Below, piece by piece: positions 37,499-47,010 of a DNA stretch of 64,000 nt (its first letter is position 1; each line of letters opens with the position of its first letter). The stretch lies in assembly GCF_009764265.1 (NCBI RefSeq), contig NZ_RWIR01000070.1, positions 1 through 64,000 of the forward strand, in the 5' to 3' direction. The stretch comes from Pseudomonas sp. PB101 (GTDB lineage: Bacteria; Pseudomonadota; Gammaproteobacteria; Pseudomonadales; Pseudomonadaceae). Made by a program: the position numbers and the translations under genes. A model generated the notes under the pieces. That model was not told the origin of the DNA. It saw only the letters and a list, made by a program, of their open reading frames with translations, and did not search any database.

Positions 37499-38743
37499 AT
37501 GACCGATAGCTTCGTCACCCAGTGCCCGCATTGCCAAACCAGCTTCCGCGTCAGCCATGCCCAATTGAGCGTGGCTCGCGGGGTAGTTCGTTGCGGCTCC
37601 TGCCTGCAGGTGTTCAATGCCGCCAAGCAGTTGCTTGAACAGGCCGGCAAAGAGCCCGTTGCGCCGATCGCTGCGGTCATCGCCGAAACACCGGAACCCG
37701 CAGAACCGCGCGCCATCAGCCAAAAGCAATGGAGCGCGACCGAACTGGACCTGGACACTCTCGACCTCGACGAAGAACTCGCCCGGCTCGAGCAGCGGGA
37801 AATCCAGCCGACCACCGAACTCGGCCGCCATCGCGACGACTCGCTGAGTGCCCGTCGCGACAGCGCCGGCCAGGATGACGAGGAACAGTGGCCCGACAGC
37901 CTGTTCAGTGAGTCGGCAGCCGATCGTGCGCAAGCCGGCGAACCGCTCGACGACCCTGAAACGCCAGAGCCGACGATCGAACCGGGCACAACCTCGCGCA
38001 CCGAACCTTCGCTGTCTCTGGAACCGGTTGACCTCGACGAAGAGCCGCAGCCACCCCAGTTGCGCCTGCACGACCCTCTCGATGCGCCGCTGCACCGCGA
38101 ACGTCTGTCAGCCGCCGACGAGAACGAAATCGACGACAACCTGCCCTCGATCGAGCCGCTGCGTAAACGCCGCGAGCGCAGTGAGCCGGGTGTGCGCGCC
38201 GAAGTACTGCAAGACCTGACCGACGACCCGCTGCAACTGGACTGGCAAAAACGCCGTTCGCCCTGGGGCCGGCGCCTGTTGTGGTTGCTGCTGGTGCTGA
38301 TTGCCGCGGGCGCCCTCGCCGGCCAATACATTGCCTATCATTTCGACGAACTGGCGCGACAGGATCAATATCGCCCGTGGTTCCAGCAGCTGTGCCCGCA
38401 AATCGGCTGCACCGTGCCGTCCAAAGTCGACATCGCGAAAATCAAGAGCAGCAACCTGGTGGTGCGCAGCCATCCCGAGTTCAATGGCGCGCTGGTGGTC
38501 GATGCGATCATCTACAACCGTGCGCCCTTCTCCCAGCCCTTCCCGCTGCTGGAACTGCGCTTCGCCGACCTCAATGGCCACCTGATCGCCAGTCGTCGCT
38601 TCAAACCCGGCGAGTACCTCAACGGGGATCTCGAAGGCATGGCGGAAATGCCTCCCCAAACGCCGATCCACATCGCCCTCGACATTCTCGACCCCGGCGC
38701 CAAGGCCGTGAACTACAGTCTGAGCTTTCACTCTCCGGAGTGA
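37499..38743 (+). CDS. Zinc-ribbon DUF3426 membrane protein
   Basis: The 414-residue protein begins with an MJ0042-type zinc ribbon (CPHCQTSF ... CGSCLQVF, about 9-37). A long acidic, Pro/Glu-rich, probably disordered region follows (about 50-250), then one membrane helix at about 261-280 and a periplasmic DUF3426 domain. The function is unknown. It lies 30 bases after prmA, in the order prmA-DUF3426-dusB-fis conserved in pseudomonads. Confidence 0.86.
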   Translation: MTDSFVTQCPHCQTSFRVSHAQLSVARGVVRCGSCLQVFNAAKQLLEQAGKEPVAPIAAVIAETPEPAEPRAISQKQWSATELDLDTLDLDEELARLEQREIQPTTELGRHRDDSLSARRDSAGQDDEEQWPDSLFSESAADRAQAGEPLDDPETPEPTIEPGTTSRTEPSLSLEPVDLDEEPQPPQLRLHDPLDAPLHRERLSAADENEIDDNLPSIEPLRKRRERSEPGVRAEVLQDLTDDPLQLDWQKRRSPWGRRLLWLLLVLIAAGALAGQYIAYHFDELARQDQYRPWFQQLCPQIGCTVPSKVDIAKIKSSNLVVRSHPEFNGALVVDAIIYNRAPFSQPFPLLELRFADLNGHLIASRRFKPGEYLNGDLEGMAEMPPQTPIHIALDILDPGAKAVNYSLSFHSPE

Positions 38744-38783
38744 AACGCCCCATCGCTCACCGATTGACGTCGGCTTCCTGACT

Positions 38784-38808
38784 CCCCGTGGCAAACCAAA
38801 CCACGGGG
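38784..38808. other. Perfect hairpin between the DUF3426 gene and dusB
   Basis: CCCCGTGG (38784-38791) pairs with CCACGGGG (38801-38808) around nine A/C-rich bases, 41 bases after the DUF3426 stop. No T run follows, so it is at best a weak terminator. The remaining bases to 38927 should contain the dusB-fis promoter. Confidence 0.45.
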
Positions 38809-38927
38809 TATAACAGAATAACTGTTCAGATTTTGTTCAATTCAGCCTTTATCCAGTCATCGAGAGCGGGTATCATGCCAACCCTTTTTCGAACTCTCAT
38901 GATCCGGCCCCACAACAGGGAAGTCCT

Positions 38928-39938
38928 ATGTCGGCGGTACGCATCGGTCCATACACATTACATAACAGCTTGATTCTCGCCCCCATGGCGGGCGTCACCG
39001 ACCAGCCCTTTCGTCAGCTGTGCAAGCGCTTGGGCGCCGGACTGGTCGTCTCGGAAATGGTCACCAGCGACATGAGTTTGTGGAACACCCGCAAGTCGCG
39101 CATGCGCATGATCCACGAAGGTGATCCCGAGCCGCGCTCGGTACAGATCGCCGGCGGGGACGCGCAGATGCTGGCGGATGCTGCCCGTGCCAACGTTGAA
39201 ATGGGCGCGCAGATCATCGATATCAACATGGGCTGTCCGGCGAAAAAAGTCTGCAACAAGGCTGCCGGTTCCGCACTGTTGAAGGATGAACCCCTGGTAA
39301 CCGAGATCCTGCAGGCCGTCGTGGCTGCGGTCGATGTGCCGGTTACCCTGAAGATCCGGACCGGTTGGGACCGGGACAACAAGAACGGCCTGACGGTGGC
39401 GAAGATCGCCGAGCAGGCAGGCATTACGGCGCTGGCGGTGCATGGCCGCACCCGTGCCGACCTGTACACCGGTGAAGCCGAGTACGACACCATTGCCGCG
39501 ATCAAGCAGGCGGTGTCGATTCCGGTCTTTGCCAATGGCGATATCGATTCGCCGGAAAAGGCCCGGTACGTGCTCGACGCGACCGGTGCCGATGGTTTGT
39601 TGATTGGCCGGGCTGCCCAGGGGCGGCCATGGATTTTTCGCGAGATCGACCATTTCCTGCGTACCGGCGAGAAACTCCCGGCGCTGGAACTGATCGAGGT
39701 GGAACGCATTCTGCTAGAGCATCTGGCTGCCCTGCACGCCTTCTATGGCGATGTCATGGGTGTGCGCATTGCTCGAAAGCATGTGGGCTGGTATCTCGCA
39801 ACCCTGCCGGGCGCCAGGGAGTTTCGCGCCCACTTCAATCGTTTGGATGGTACGGATACACAATGCGCCAACGTTCGCGCGTTTTTCGCCGAGCGTTACA
39901 AGAGCCTGACAGGGGACGGAGAGTGGGTGGCCGCATGA
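38928..39938 (+). CDS. dusB: tRNA-dihydrouridine synthase B
   Basis: The 336-residue FMN enzyme reduces uridine in the tRNA D-loop. Motifs are LAPMAGVTDQPFR, INMGCPAKKV with the catalytic Cys, TLKIRTGWD, ALAVHGRTR and ANGDIDSPEKA. Its stop codon overlaps the fis start (ATGA), the classic dusB-fis operon in which fis translation depends on the upstream reading frame. Confidence 0.96.
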   Translation: MSAVRIGPYTLHNSLILAPMAGVTDQPFRQLCKRLGAGLVVSEMVTSDMSLWNTRKSRMRMIHEGDPEPRSVQIAGGDAQMLADAARANVEMGAQIIDINMGCPAKKVCNKAAGSALLKDEPLVTEILQAVVAAVDVPVTLKIRTGWDRDNKNGLTVAKIAEQAGITALAVHGRTRADLYTGEAEYDTIAAIKQAVSIPVFANGDIDSPEKARYVLDATGADGLLIGRAAQGRPWIFREIDHFLRTGEKLPALELIEVERILLEHLAALHAFYGDVMGVRIARKHVGWYLATLPGAREFRAHFNRLDGTDTQCANVRAFFAERYKSLTGDGEWVAA

Positions 39939-40255
39939 CGATGATGACCGAGACTTTAGTGAGTGGAACAACACCCGTGAGCGACAACGTGAATTTGAAA
40001 CAGCACCTCAATACACCGAGCGAAGAGGGCCAGACCCTTCGCGGGAGTGTCGAGAAGGCGCTGCACAATTATTTCGCCCACCTTGAGGGCGCTGCCGTCA
40101 CGGATGTGTACAACCTGGTGCTCTCCGAAGTCGAGGCTCCCCTGCTCGAGTGCGTGATGAACTACGTCAAGGGCAACCAGACCAAGGCCAGCGAGATGCT
40201 CGGACTGAACCGGGGCACGCTGCGCAAGAAACTCAAGCAGTACGATTTGCTGTAA
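39935..40255 (+). CDS. fis: DNA-binding protein Fis
   Basis: The 106-residue nucleoid protein bends DNA and controls growth-phase genes and rRNA synthesis. The C-terminal helix-turn-helix NQTKASEMLGLNRGTLRKKL and the core EAPLLECVMNYVKGN match Fis. I chose the ATG at 39935, which overlaps the dusB stop and gives the N-terminus found in Pseudomonas Fis (TETLVSGTTPVSDN); an ATG at 39941 or 39944 is possible. Confidence 0.96.
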   Translation: MTMMTETLVSGTTPVSDNVNLKQHLNTPSEEGQTLRGSVEKALHNYFAHLEGAAVTDVYNLVLSEVEAPLLECVMNYVKGNQTKASEMLGLNRGTLRKKLKQYDLL

Positions 40256-40272
40256 GCATTCATTCAAACCAG

Positions 40273-40305
40273 AAAGGCGCCCGCGTAAAACCGGTCGCCT
40301 TTTTT
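40273..40305 (+). terminator. Terminator of dusB-fis
   Basis: AAAGGCG (40273-40279) pairs with CGCCTTT (40296-40302), with inner CC/GG pairs, followed by a T run. It starts 18 bases after the fis stop. Confidence 0.85.
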
Positions 40306-40337
40306 GCTGACTTCCTTTGCTTTTGATGGAAATTGAG

Positions 40338-41945
40338 ATGACCGACCAGACTACCCGCCTGCCGATCCGCCGCGCCTTGATCAGCGTTTCCGACAAGACC
40401 GGGATCCTCGAATTCGCCAAGGAGCTTGAAGCCCTGGGCGTCGAGATCCTCTCCACCGGCGGGACGTTCAAGCTGCTGCAGGACAACGGCGTTGCCGCAG
40501 TGGAAGTCGCGGATTACACCGGTTTCGCGGAAATGATGGACGGCCGGGTGAAGACCCTGCACCCGAAAATCCACGGCGGGATCCTCGGTCGTCGCGGTAT
40601 CGACGACGCCATCATGAACGAGCACGGTATCAAGCCGATCGACCTGGTAGCGGTCAACCTGTACCCGTTCGAAGCCACCATCAACAAGCCAGGCTGCGAC
40701 CTGCCGACCGCCATCGAGAACATCGACATCGGCGGCCCGACCATGGTCCGTTCGGCTGCCAAGAACCACAAGGACGTGGCCATCGTGGTTAACGCCAGCG
40801 ATTACGCCAACGTCCTGGAAAACCTCAAGGCCGGCGGCCTGACCTACGCCCAGCGCTTCGACCTGATGCTCAAGGCCTTCGAACACACCGCTGCTTATGA
40901 CGGCATGATCGCCAACTACATGGGCACCGTGAACCAGGCTGCCGAGACACTGAGCACAGAAGGCCGCAGCGAATTCCCGCGCACCTTCAACAGCCAGTTC
41001 ATCAAGGCCCAGGAAATGCGCTACGGCGAGAACCCGCACCAGAGCGCGGCGTTCTACGTGGAAGCCAAGCCAAGCGAGGTCGGCATCGCCACCGCGACCC
41101 AACTGCAAGGCAAGGAACTGTCGTACAACAACGTGGCCGACACCGACGCCGCGCTGGAATGCGTGAAGAGCTTCGTCAAGCCGGCCTGCGTGATCGTCAA
41201 GCACGCCAACCCGTGCGGCGTGGCTGTCAGCCCTGATGCCGAAGGCGGCATCCGCAAGGCCTACGACCTGGCCTACGCCACCGACACCGAATCCGCTTTC
41301 GGCGGCATCATCGCCTTCAACCGCGAGCTGGACGCCGAGACCGCCAAGGCCATCGTCGAGCGTCAGTTCGTCGAAGTGATCATTGCCCCAAGCGTCAGCG
41401 AAGAAGCCCGCGCCATCGTCGCCGCCAAAGCCAACGTACGCCTGCTGGCCTGCGGCGAGTGGTCGGCCGACCGCGCCGCTGCCTGGGACTACAAGCGCGT
41501 CAACGGTGGCCTGCTGGTACAGAGCCGCGACATCGGCATGATCGGCGCCGACGACCTGAAAGTCGTGACCAAACGCGCTCCGACCGAACAGGAAATCCAC
41601 GACCTGATCTTCGCCTGGAAAGTCGCCAAGTACGTCAAGTCCAACGCCATCGTCTACGCCAAGAACCGCCAGACCATCGGTGTCGGCGCCGGCCAGATGA
41701 GCCGCGTGAACTCCGCGCGTATTGCTGCGATCAAGGCAGAACATGCTGGCCTGCAGGTTCAAGGTGCTGTCATGGCATCCGACGCGTTCTTCCCGTTCCG
41801 CGACGGCATCGACAACGCGGCCAAGGCCGGTATCACTGCGGTGATCCAGCCAGGCGGCTCGATGCGTGACAACGAAGTGATTGCTGCTGCCGACGAAGCC
41901 GGCATCGCCATGGTCTTCACCGGCATGCGCCACTTCCGTCACTGA
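40338..41945 (+). CDS. purH: Bifunctional AICAR transformylase / IMP cyclohydrolase
   Basis: The 535-residue protein performs the last two steps to IMP. The N-terminal cyclohydrolase (MGS-like) domain starts RALISVSDKTGILEFA and includes KTLHPKIHGG. The C-terminal transformylase has RYGENPHQSA and the catalytic KHANPCGVA. The ATG at 40338 fits the family; the frame opens seven codons earlier. It sits between fis and purD as in P. aeruginosa. Confidence 0.97.
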   Translation: MTDQTTRLPIRRALISVSDKTGILEFAKELEALGVEILSTGGTFKLLQDNGVAAVEVADYTGFAEMMDGRVKTLHPKIHGGILGRRGIDDAIMNEHGIKPIDLVAVNLYPFEATINKPGCDLPTAIENIDIGGPTMVRSAAKNHKDVAIVVNASDYANVLENLKAGGLTYAQRFDLMLKAFEHTAAYDGMIANYMGTVNQAAETLSTEGRSEFPRTFNSQFIKAQEMRYGENPHQSAAFYVEAKPSEVGIATATQLQGKELSYNNVADTDAALECVKSFVKPACVIVKHANPCGVAVSPDAEGGIRKAYDLAYATDTESAFGGIIAFNRELDAETAKAIVERQFVEVIIAPSVSEEARAIVAAKANVRLLACGEWSADRAAAWDYKRVNGGLLVQSRDIGMIGADDLKVVTKRAPTEQEIHDLIFAWKVAKYVKSNAIVYAKNRQTIGVGAGQMSRVNSARIAAIKAEHAGLQVQGAVMASDAFFPFRDGIDNAAKAGITAVIQPGGSMRDNEVIAAADEAGIAMVFTGMRHFRH

Positions 41946-41956
41946 TAACACGTCCA

Positions 41957-42038
41957 CTGTAGGAGCCGGCTTGCCGGCGATAGCGGCCTGCCAGGTAAAC
42001 GGCGATGACCCGAACGCCAGCAAGCCGGCTCCTACGGT
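41957..42038. repeat. REP doublet (REPIN), GCCGGC core
   Basis: CTGTAGGAGCCGGCTTGCCG (41957 onward) and its inverse at 42015-42036 lie between purH and purD, starting 12 bases after the purH stop. The spacer is shorter than in the other doublets and unrelated in sequence. Confidence 0.83.
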
Positions 42039-42089
42039 CAGCATCCAGCAGGATGCATCCCCGAATTAGCGTCATCCGAGGTTTTTGAA

Positions 42090-43385
42090 ATGAATGTTTT
42101 GATCATTGGCAGCGGTGGCCGTGAACACGCCCTGGCCTGGAAAGTGGCTCAGGATCCGCGTGTGCAGAAGGTATTCGTGGCTCCGGGCAACGCCGGCACC
42201 GCCATCGAAGCCAAGTGCGAGAACGTCGCCATCGACGTACTGGCCCTTGAGCAACTGGCAGACTTTGCCGAGAAAAACGTTTCCCTGACCATCGTCGGCC
42301 CTGAAGTGCCGCTGGTCGCCGGTGTCGTGGATCTGTTCCGCAGCCGCGGTCTGGATTGCTTCGGTCCGACCGCTGGCGCTGCGCAGCTGGAAGGTTCGAA
42401 AGCGTTCACCAAGGACTTCCTGGCTCGCCACAAGATCCCGACTGCCGACTACCAGAACTTCACCGAAATCGAGCCGGCCCTCGCTTACCTGCGAGAAAAA
42501 GGCGCGCCGATCGTGATCAAGGCCGACGGCCTGGCCGCGGGTAAAGGCGTGATCGTCGCCATGACCCTGACCGAAGCCGAAGACGCCGTGCGCGACATGC
42601 TGGCGGGCAATGCCTTTGGCGATGCAGGTTCGCGCGTGGTCATCGAAGAGTTCCTGGACGGCGAAGAAGCCAGCTTCATCGTCATGGTCGACGGCAAGAA
42701 CGTGCTGCCGATGGCCACCAGCCAGGACCACAAACGCGTCGGCGACGGCGACAGCGGTCCAAACACCGGCGGCATGGGTGCTTACTCCCCGGCACCAGTG
42801 GTCACCGCCGACGTGCACAAGCGCGTCATGGACCTGGTGATCTGGCCGACCGTGCGCGGCATGGCCGAGGAAGGCAACGTCTACACTGGCTTCCTGTATG
42901 CCGGCCTGATGATCGACAAGGCTGGTAACCCAAAAGTCATCGAATTCAACTGCCGTTTCGGCGACCCTGAGACCCAACCGGTGATGCTGCGCCTGCAGTC
43001 GAGCCTGGTTTTGCTGGTCGAAGCTGCCCTGGCGCAGGCACTGGATAAAGTGGAAGCGCAATGGGATCCACGTCCGAGCGTCGGCATCGTGCTGGCCGCG
43101 GGCGGCTATCCTGGTGATTACGCCAAAGGCGCAGCCATCAATGGGCTGGATGCAGCGGCTACACTGGAAGGCAAGGTTTTCCACGCTGGCACTGCGCTCA
43201 AGGATGGTCAGGTAGTGACCGCCGGTGGTCGCGTATTGTGCGCCACAGCCATGGGTGCCAGTGTCGACGCTGCACAGCAGCAGGCCTACAAGCTGGCGGC
43301 AGCGATTGACTGGGAAGGCTGCTTCTATCGCAAGGACATTGGCTACCGCGCCATTGCCCGCGAGCGTGGCGAAAATCAGGAATAA
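42090..43385 (+). CDS. purD: Phosphoribosylamine-glycine ligase
   Basis: The 431-residue ATP-grasp enzyme makes GAR from phosphoribosylamine, glycine and ATP in purine synthesis. Motifs are LIIGSGGREHALAWK, PTAGAAQLEGSKAFTK, IKADGLAAGKGV, DHKRVGDGDSGPNTGGMGAYSP-type residues at about 214-235, and NCRFGDPETQ. The length fits. retS begins 100 bases downstream. Confidence 0.97.
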   Translation: MNVLIIGSGGREHALAWKVAQDPRVQKVFVAPGNAGTAIEAKCENVAIDVLALEQLADFAEKNVSLTIVGPEVPLVAGVVDLFRSRGLDCFGPTAGAAQLEGSKAFTKDFLARHKIPTADYQNFTEIEPALAYLREKGAPIVIKADGLAAGKGVIVAMTLTEAEDAVRDMLAGNAFGDAGSRVVIEEFLDGEEASFIVMVDGKNVLPMATSQDHKRVGDGDSGPNTGGMGAYSPAPVVTADVHKRVMDLVIWPTVRGMAEEGNVYTGFLYAGLMIDKAGNPKVIEFNCRFGDPETQPVMLRLQSSLVLLVEAALAQALDKVEAQWDPRPSVGIVLAAGGYPGDYAKGAAINGLDAAATLEGKVFHAGTALKDGQVVTAGGRVLCATAMGASVDAAQQQAYKLAAAIDWEGCFYRKDIGYRAIARERGENQE

Positions 43386-43397
43386 GGCAGACACCGC

Positions 43398-43428
43398 GCC
43401 AGGCAATGAACGCCGTTCATTGCCTGGC
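43398..43428. other. Perfect 14-base-pair hairpin between purD and retS
   Basis: GCCAGGCAATGAAC (43398-43411) pairs perfectly with GTTCATTGCCTGGC (43415-43428) around a three-base loop. It begins 13 bases after the purD stop. No T run follows, so it may act as an RNA processing or stabilising structure or a weak terminator. It is not a REP. Confidence 0.7.
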
Positions 43429-43485
43429 TATTCCGGCGCCGCGCATCGTTATATTCTGGCATCAACCTAACGAAGGGATTTCGCC

Positions 43486-46263
43486 GTGCGCTGGCTCAGG
43501 ATTGCCATAAGCTTAACCGTCACATTGCTGACCCTGCTCTGCATGCTACCGGCCCAAGCCGCGCAAGGCAGTGGCTGGGCGGTATTGCTCGACGAACAAG
43601 GCGACCTGCAACTGAGCGACATCCGTTCCGCCCGCTACACCAATCAATTCAGCCCCATCGAACTCGACCGCATTACCGCGGCCGAACCCGAGGGCGCGTT
43701 ATGGTTGCGATTCAAGCTTGCACCGGGCAAACATGAGCAGGTGCTGCGGGTGTTCGCGCCGGACCTGCGCCAGTTCAACATGTATGTGCTGGACGGCGAC
43801 AGGCTGATCGATCAATCCAGCACCGGCAACGAACAGCCGCAATCCGAGCGGCCATTGCCCAGCAGCGACTTCATGCTGGCCCTGCCGCAAAGCGACGGCC
43901 CCCTGGACGTATACCTGCGGCTGGCCTCCGACCACCAGTTACGGCCCTACATCACCCTGCAATCGGCGGTCATCGCAGCGGCCAACCACAATCAGACGCT
44001 GATCTATGGCCTGTTGTTCGGTTGCATCGCCATGCTGATCCTGCACAACCTCATCCGCTACGCCTACACCCGTTCGCACAGCGCCCTCTGGCTGGCGGCG
44101 TGCGAGGGGCTGCTGATGCTCAGCCTGCTGCTGTTGCTGAACCTCGCCGGCCCCTGGCTCCCGGACTGGCACGCACTGCAAACACCGGGGGCTTACCTGG
44201 CACTGCTGCTGACCGCGCCCTGCGGCCTGATGCTTGCCTATCGCTTCTTCTCCCCGCTCGGGCCGCACCCGCTGAACCGGTTGCTGCTCGGCGAGGTCCT
44301 GCTCATCACGGCCTGCGGATTGATGCTGCTGTTCGTCAATACCTTGCCGCTGAACTTCATTACCTATGGCCTGGTAGCCCTGGCCGGCCTGACCATGCTG
44401 TTCATCAGCGCCTATCACTGGCAAAAGGGTTATCGCCCGGCTCGTCTCTTCGTGGCGGCCATGGTGGTGTTCAACCTCGGGACCCTGGTCATCCTGCCCG
44501 CACTGTTGGGGCTGACCCTGATCGAACCCCATGGCCTGATCACCACTTTGCTGTTGTTCATCTGCATCAGCGGCCTGTTGATGAGCATTGCGTTGAGCGA
44601 GCGTCAGCGCCGCATCACCGAAGACCGTTTCAGCATCAGCCGTGACTTGGCGGCCAGCAACGCCGAGATCAACGCCAAGGCCGAGTTCCTGGCGAAGATC
44701 AGCCATGAGATCCGCACCCCCATGAACGGCGTCCTCGGCATGACCGAGCTGCTGCTGGGCACACCACTTTCGGTCAAGCAACGCGACTATGTGCAGACGA
44801 TCCACAGCGCCGGCAACGAGCTGCTGACCCTGATCAACGAAATTCTCGACATTTCCAAACTCGAGTCCGGACAGATCGAACTGGACGATGTGCAGTTCGA
44901 CCTCAATGCGCTGATCGAAGACTGCCTGAGCATCTTCCGCGCCAAGGCCGAGCAGCAAAACGTCGAGTTGATCAGTTTCATCCAGCCGCAAGTGCCGCGG
45001 GTGATCAGCGGTGACCCGACGCGCCTGCGCCAGACCCTGTTGAGCCTGCTTGAAAACGCCCTGAAAAAAACCGATGAAGGCGAAATCCTGATCGTCGTGG
45101 CGCTCGACGAGCGCAACAGCAAACCACGCCTGCGCATCGCCGTGCAGGACAGCGGCGAGCCGATGGACGCCGAAGAACGCGACGCCCTGATGCACGCCGA
45201 ACTGCACAGCCGGCATTTCCTTTCGGCCACCCACCTGGGCGGCAACCTGGGGCTGGTGATTGCCCGGCAGTTGATTCGCTTGATGCAAGGGGAATTCGGA
45301 ATCAAGAGTGGCAGCAACCAGGGCAGCACCCTGTGGCTGACCCTGCCGCTGGACCCGGATCGCCTCGAACACCCGACCTCCGACCTCGACGGCCCGCTGC
45401 AAGGTGCGCGGGTGTTGGTGGTGGACGACAACGACACTTGTCGCAAGGTGCTGGTGCAGCAATGCAGCGCCTGGGGCCTGAACGTCAGCGCTGCGCCTTC
45501 GGGCAAGGAAGCGCTGGCACTGCTGCGCACCAAGGCGCATTTGCGCGACTACTTCGACGTGGTCCTGCTGGACCAGAACATGCCCGGCATGACCGGCATG
45601 CAACTGGCGGCCAAGATCAAGGAAGACCCGAGCCTGAACCATGACATCCTGCTGATCATGCTCACCGGCATCAGCAATGCGCCGAGCAAGATCATCGCGC
45701 GCAACTCCGGGATCAAGCGCATTCTCGCCAAACCGGTGGCCGGCTACACCCTCAAGACCACCCTGGCCGACGAACTGACCCAACGCAACAAAGGCCAAGT
45801 CGTCACGCACCCACTGCCAAACGGCCCGGCACTGCCGGTCAAGGTCCCCAGCGACTTCCGCATTCTGGTGGCCGAAGACAACAGCATCTCCACCAAGGTG
45901 ATCCGCGGCATGCTGAGCAAGCTCAACCTGCAACCGGATACCGCCTGCAACGGCGAAGAAGCCCTGCAGGCAATGAAGGCCCAACGTTACGACCTGGTGC
46001 TGATGGACTGTGAAATGCCGATCCTCGACGGCTTCTCGGCCACCCAGCAATTGCGTGCCTGGGAAGTCGGCAATCAGCGGGTCCGTACACCGGTGGTGGC
46101 ATTGACCGCCCATATCCTGGCCGAACACAAGGAGCGTGCACGCCAGGCCGGCATGGACGGCCACATGGCCAAGCCGGTCGAATTGTCGCAGCTGCGTGAA
46201 TTGATCGAACACTGGGTCGCCCAGCGTGACCAGCAGAATCGCGCAACGACCCAAACGTCCTGA
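43486..46263 (+). CDS. retS: Hybrid sensor kinase RetS
   Basis: The 925-residue protein starts at GTG 43486 with AAGGGA upstream. A signal peptide (about 1-25), a 7TMR-DISMED2 sensor (about 30-160) and seven membrane helices (about 175-380) are followed by HisKA (His407 in ISHEIRTPMNG), an HATPase region (about 450-625) and two receivers with Asp696 and Asp841. RetS blocks GacS by forming heterodimers and so shifts cells from biofilm to acute/planktonic behaviour through RsmY/RsmZ. The ATPase region is eroded: the DxGxG box reads DSGEP. The purH-purD-retS order matches PA4854-PA4856. Confidence 0.93.
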   Translation: MRWLRIAISLTVTLLTLLCMLPAQAAQGSGWAVLLDEQGDLQLSDIRSARYTNQFSPIELDRITAAEPEGALWLRFKLAPGKHEQVLRVFAPDLRQFNMYVLDGDRLIDQSSTGNEQPQSERPLPSSDFMLALPQSDGPLDVYLRLASDHQLRPYITLQSAVIAAANHNQTLIYGLLFGCIAMLILHNLIRYAYTRSHSALWLAACEGLLMLSLLLLLNLAGPWLPDWHALQTPGAYLALLLTAPCGLMLAYRFFSPLGPHPLNRLLLGEVLLITACGLMLLFVNTLPLNFITYGLVALAGLTMLFISAYHWQKGYRPARLFVAAMVVFNLGTLVILPALLGLTLIEPHGLITTLLLFICISGLLMSIALSERQRRITEDRFSISRDLAASNAEINAKAEFLAKISHEIRTPMNGVLGMTELLLGTPLSVKQRDYVQTIHSAGNELLTLINEILDISKLESGQIELDDVQFDLNALIEDCLSIFRAKAEQQNVELISFIQPQVPRVISGDPTRLRQTLLSLLENALKKTDEGEILIVVALDERNSKPRLRIAVQDSGEPMDAEERDALMHAELHSRHFLSATHLGGNLGLVIARQLIRLMQGEFGIKSGSNQGSTLWLTLPLDPDRLEHPTSDLDGPLQGARVLVVDDNDTCRKVLVQQCSAWGLNVSAAPSGKEALALLRTKAHLRDYFDVVLLDQNMPGMTGMQLAAKIKEDPSLNHDILLIMLTGISNAPSKIIARNSGIKRILAKPVAGYTLKTTLADELTQRNKGQVVTHPLPNGPALPVKVPSDFRILVAEDNSISTKVIRGMLSKLNLQPDTACNGEEALQAMKAQRYDLVLMDCEMPILDGFSATQQLRAWEVGNQRVRTPVVALTAHILAEHKERARQAGMDGHMAKPVELSQLRELIEHWVAQRDQQNRATTQTS

Positions 46264-46328
46264 GCCGACAGACTGCGCAACCCCTGATAGACTCCCCCTC
46301 GACTTCCCTCGCCAGTGAGCCCGGCACC

Positions 46329-46925
46329 ATGCTCCATGTGTTGTTCAGCGTTTACCTGAAGATGCTGGTGCTCTACAGCCCATTCTTCGTGTTGTCGTGC
46401 TTCATCAGCCTGACCCGTGGTTACTCGCGCAAGGAACAGCGTCGGCTGGCCTGGAAAGTAGCGGTCGCCACACTGGTCTCCAGCGTGCTGTTGTATTTGT
46501 TCGGCCGGGTGATTTTCAGTGTTTTCGGCATTACCGTGGACGCGTTCCGCATCGGTGCAGGCAGCGTCCTGTTCATCTCGGCACTGGGGATGGCACAAGG
46601 CAAGTCGGCGGTACAGACCGACAATGTGCAGCAAGATGTGACCATCGTCCCGCTGACCATTCCGCTGACCGTCGGCCCCGGCACCATCGGCGCCCTGCTG
46701 GTGATGGGTGTGAGCCAGCCGCATTGGGACGACAAGCTCACGGCCATTGTCAGCATTGCCCTGGCCAGTTTCACCGTGGGCGTGGTGCTGTTTTTATCCG
46801 GTCGCATCGAGCGCCTTCTTGGCGACCAGGGGCTACAGATCGTCAGCCGCTTGATGGGGTTGTTCGTGTGTGCGCTGGCGGCGCAGATCATCTTCACCGG
46901 GGTGAAGGGCTATCTGGTGCCTTGA
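46329..46925 (+). CDS. MarC family integral membrane protein
   Basis: The 198-residue protein has about six membrane helices and the MarC/UPF0056 pattern (FVLSCFISLTRGYSRKEQRRLA, FRIGAGSVLFISALGMAQG, PLTIPLTVGPGTIGALLV). The family was once linked to multiple antibiotic resistance, but that role was not confirmed; its substrate is unknown. It follows retS after 65 bases and ends at a bidirectional terminator. Confidence 0.88.
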   Translation: MLHVLFSVYLKMLVLYSPFFVLSCFISLTRGYSRKEQRRLAWKVAVATLVSSVLLYLFGRVIFSVFGITVDAFRIGAGSVLFISALGMAQGKSAVQTDNVQQDVTIVPLTIPLTVGPGTIGALLVMGVSQPHWDDKLTAIVSIALASFTVGVVLFLSGRIERLLGDQGLQIVSRLMGLFVCALAAQIIFTGVKGYLVP

Positions 46926-46951
46926 AGCGGCCGCTTGTCCAAACCCGAAAA

Positions 46952-46990
46952 ACAAGGCCCCGTGCATCAATCACGGGGCCTTGTCTTTTA
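46952..46990. terminator. Bidirectional terminator
   Basis: ACAAGGCCCCGTG (46952-46964) pairs perfectly with CACGGGGCCTTGT (46972-46984). CTTTTATT follows on the + strand and TTTTTCGG on the - strand, so it can end both marC and the leftward pair at 47011-48530. Confidence 0.9.
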
Positions 46991-47010
46991 TTGCGTACCA
47001 GACCTTTCAG

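Noticed and set aside
43939..46254. 771-codon open frame antisense to retS
   Set aside because: This is a shadow of the strong third-position GC bias in retS; the protein is low-complexity His/Gln/Val with no family match.
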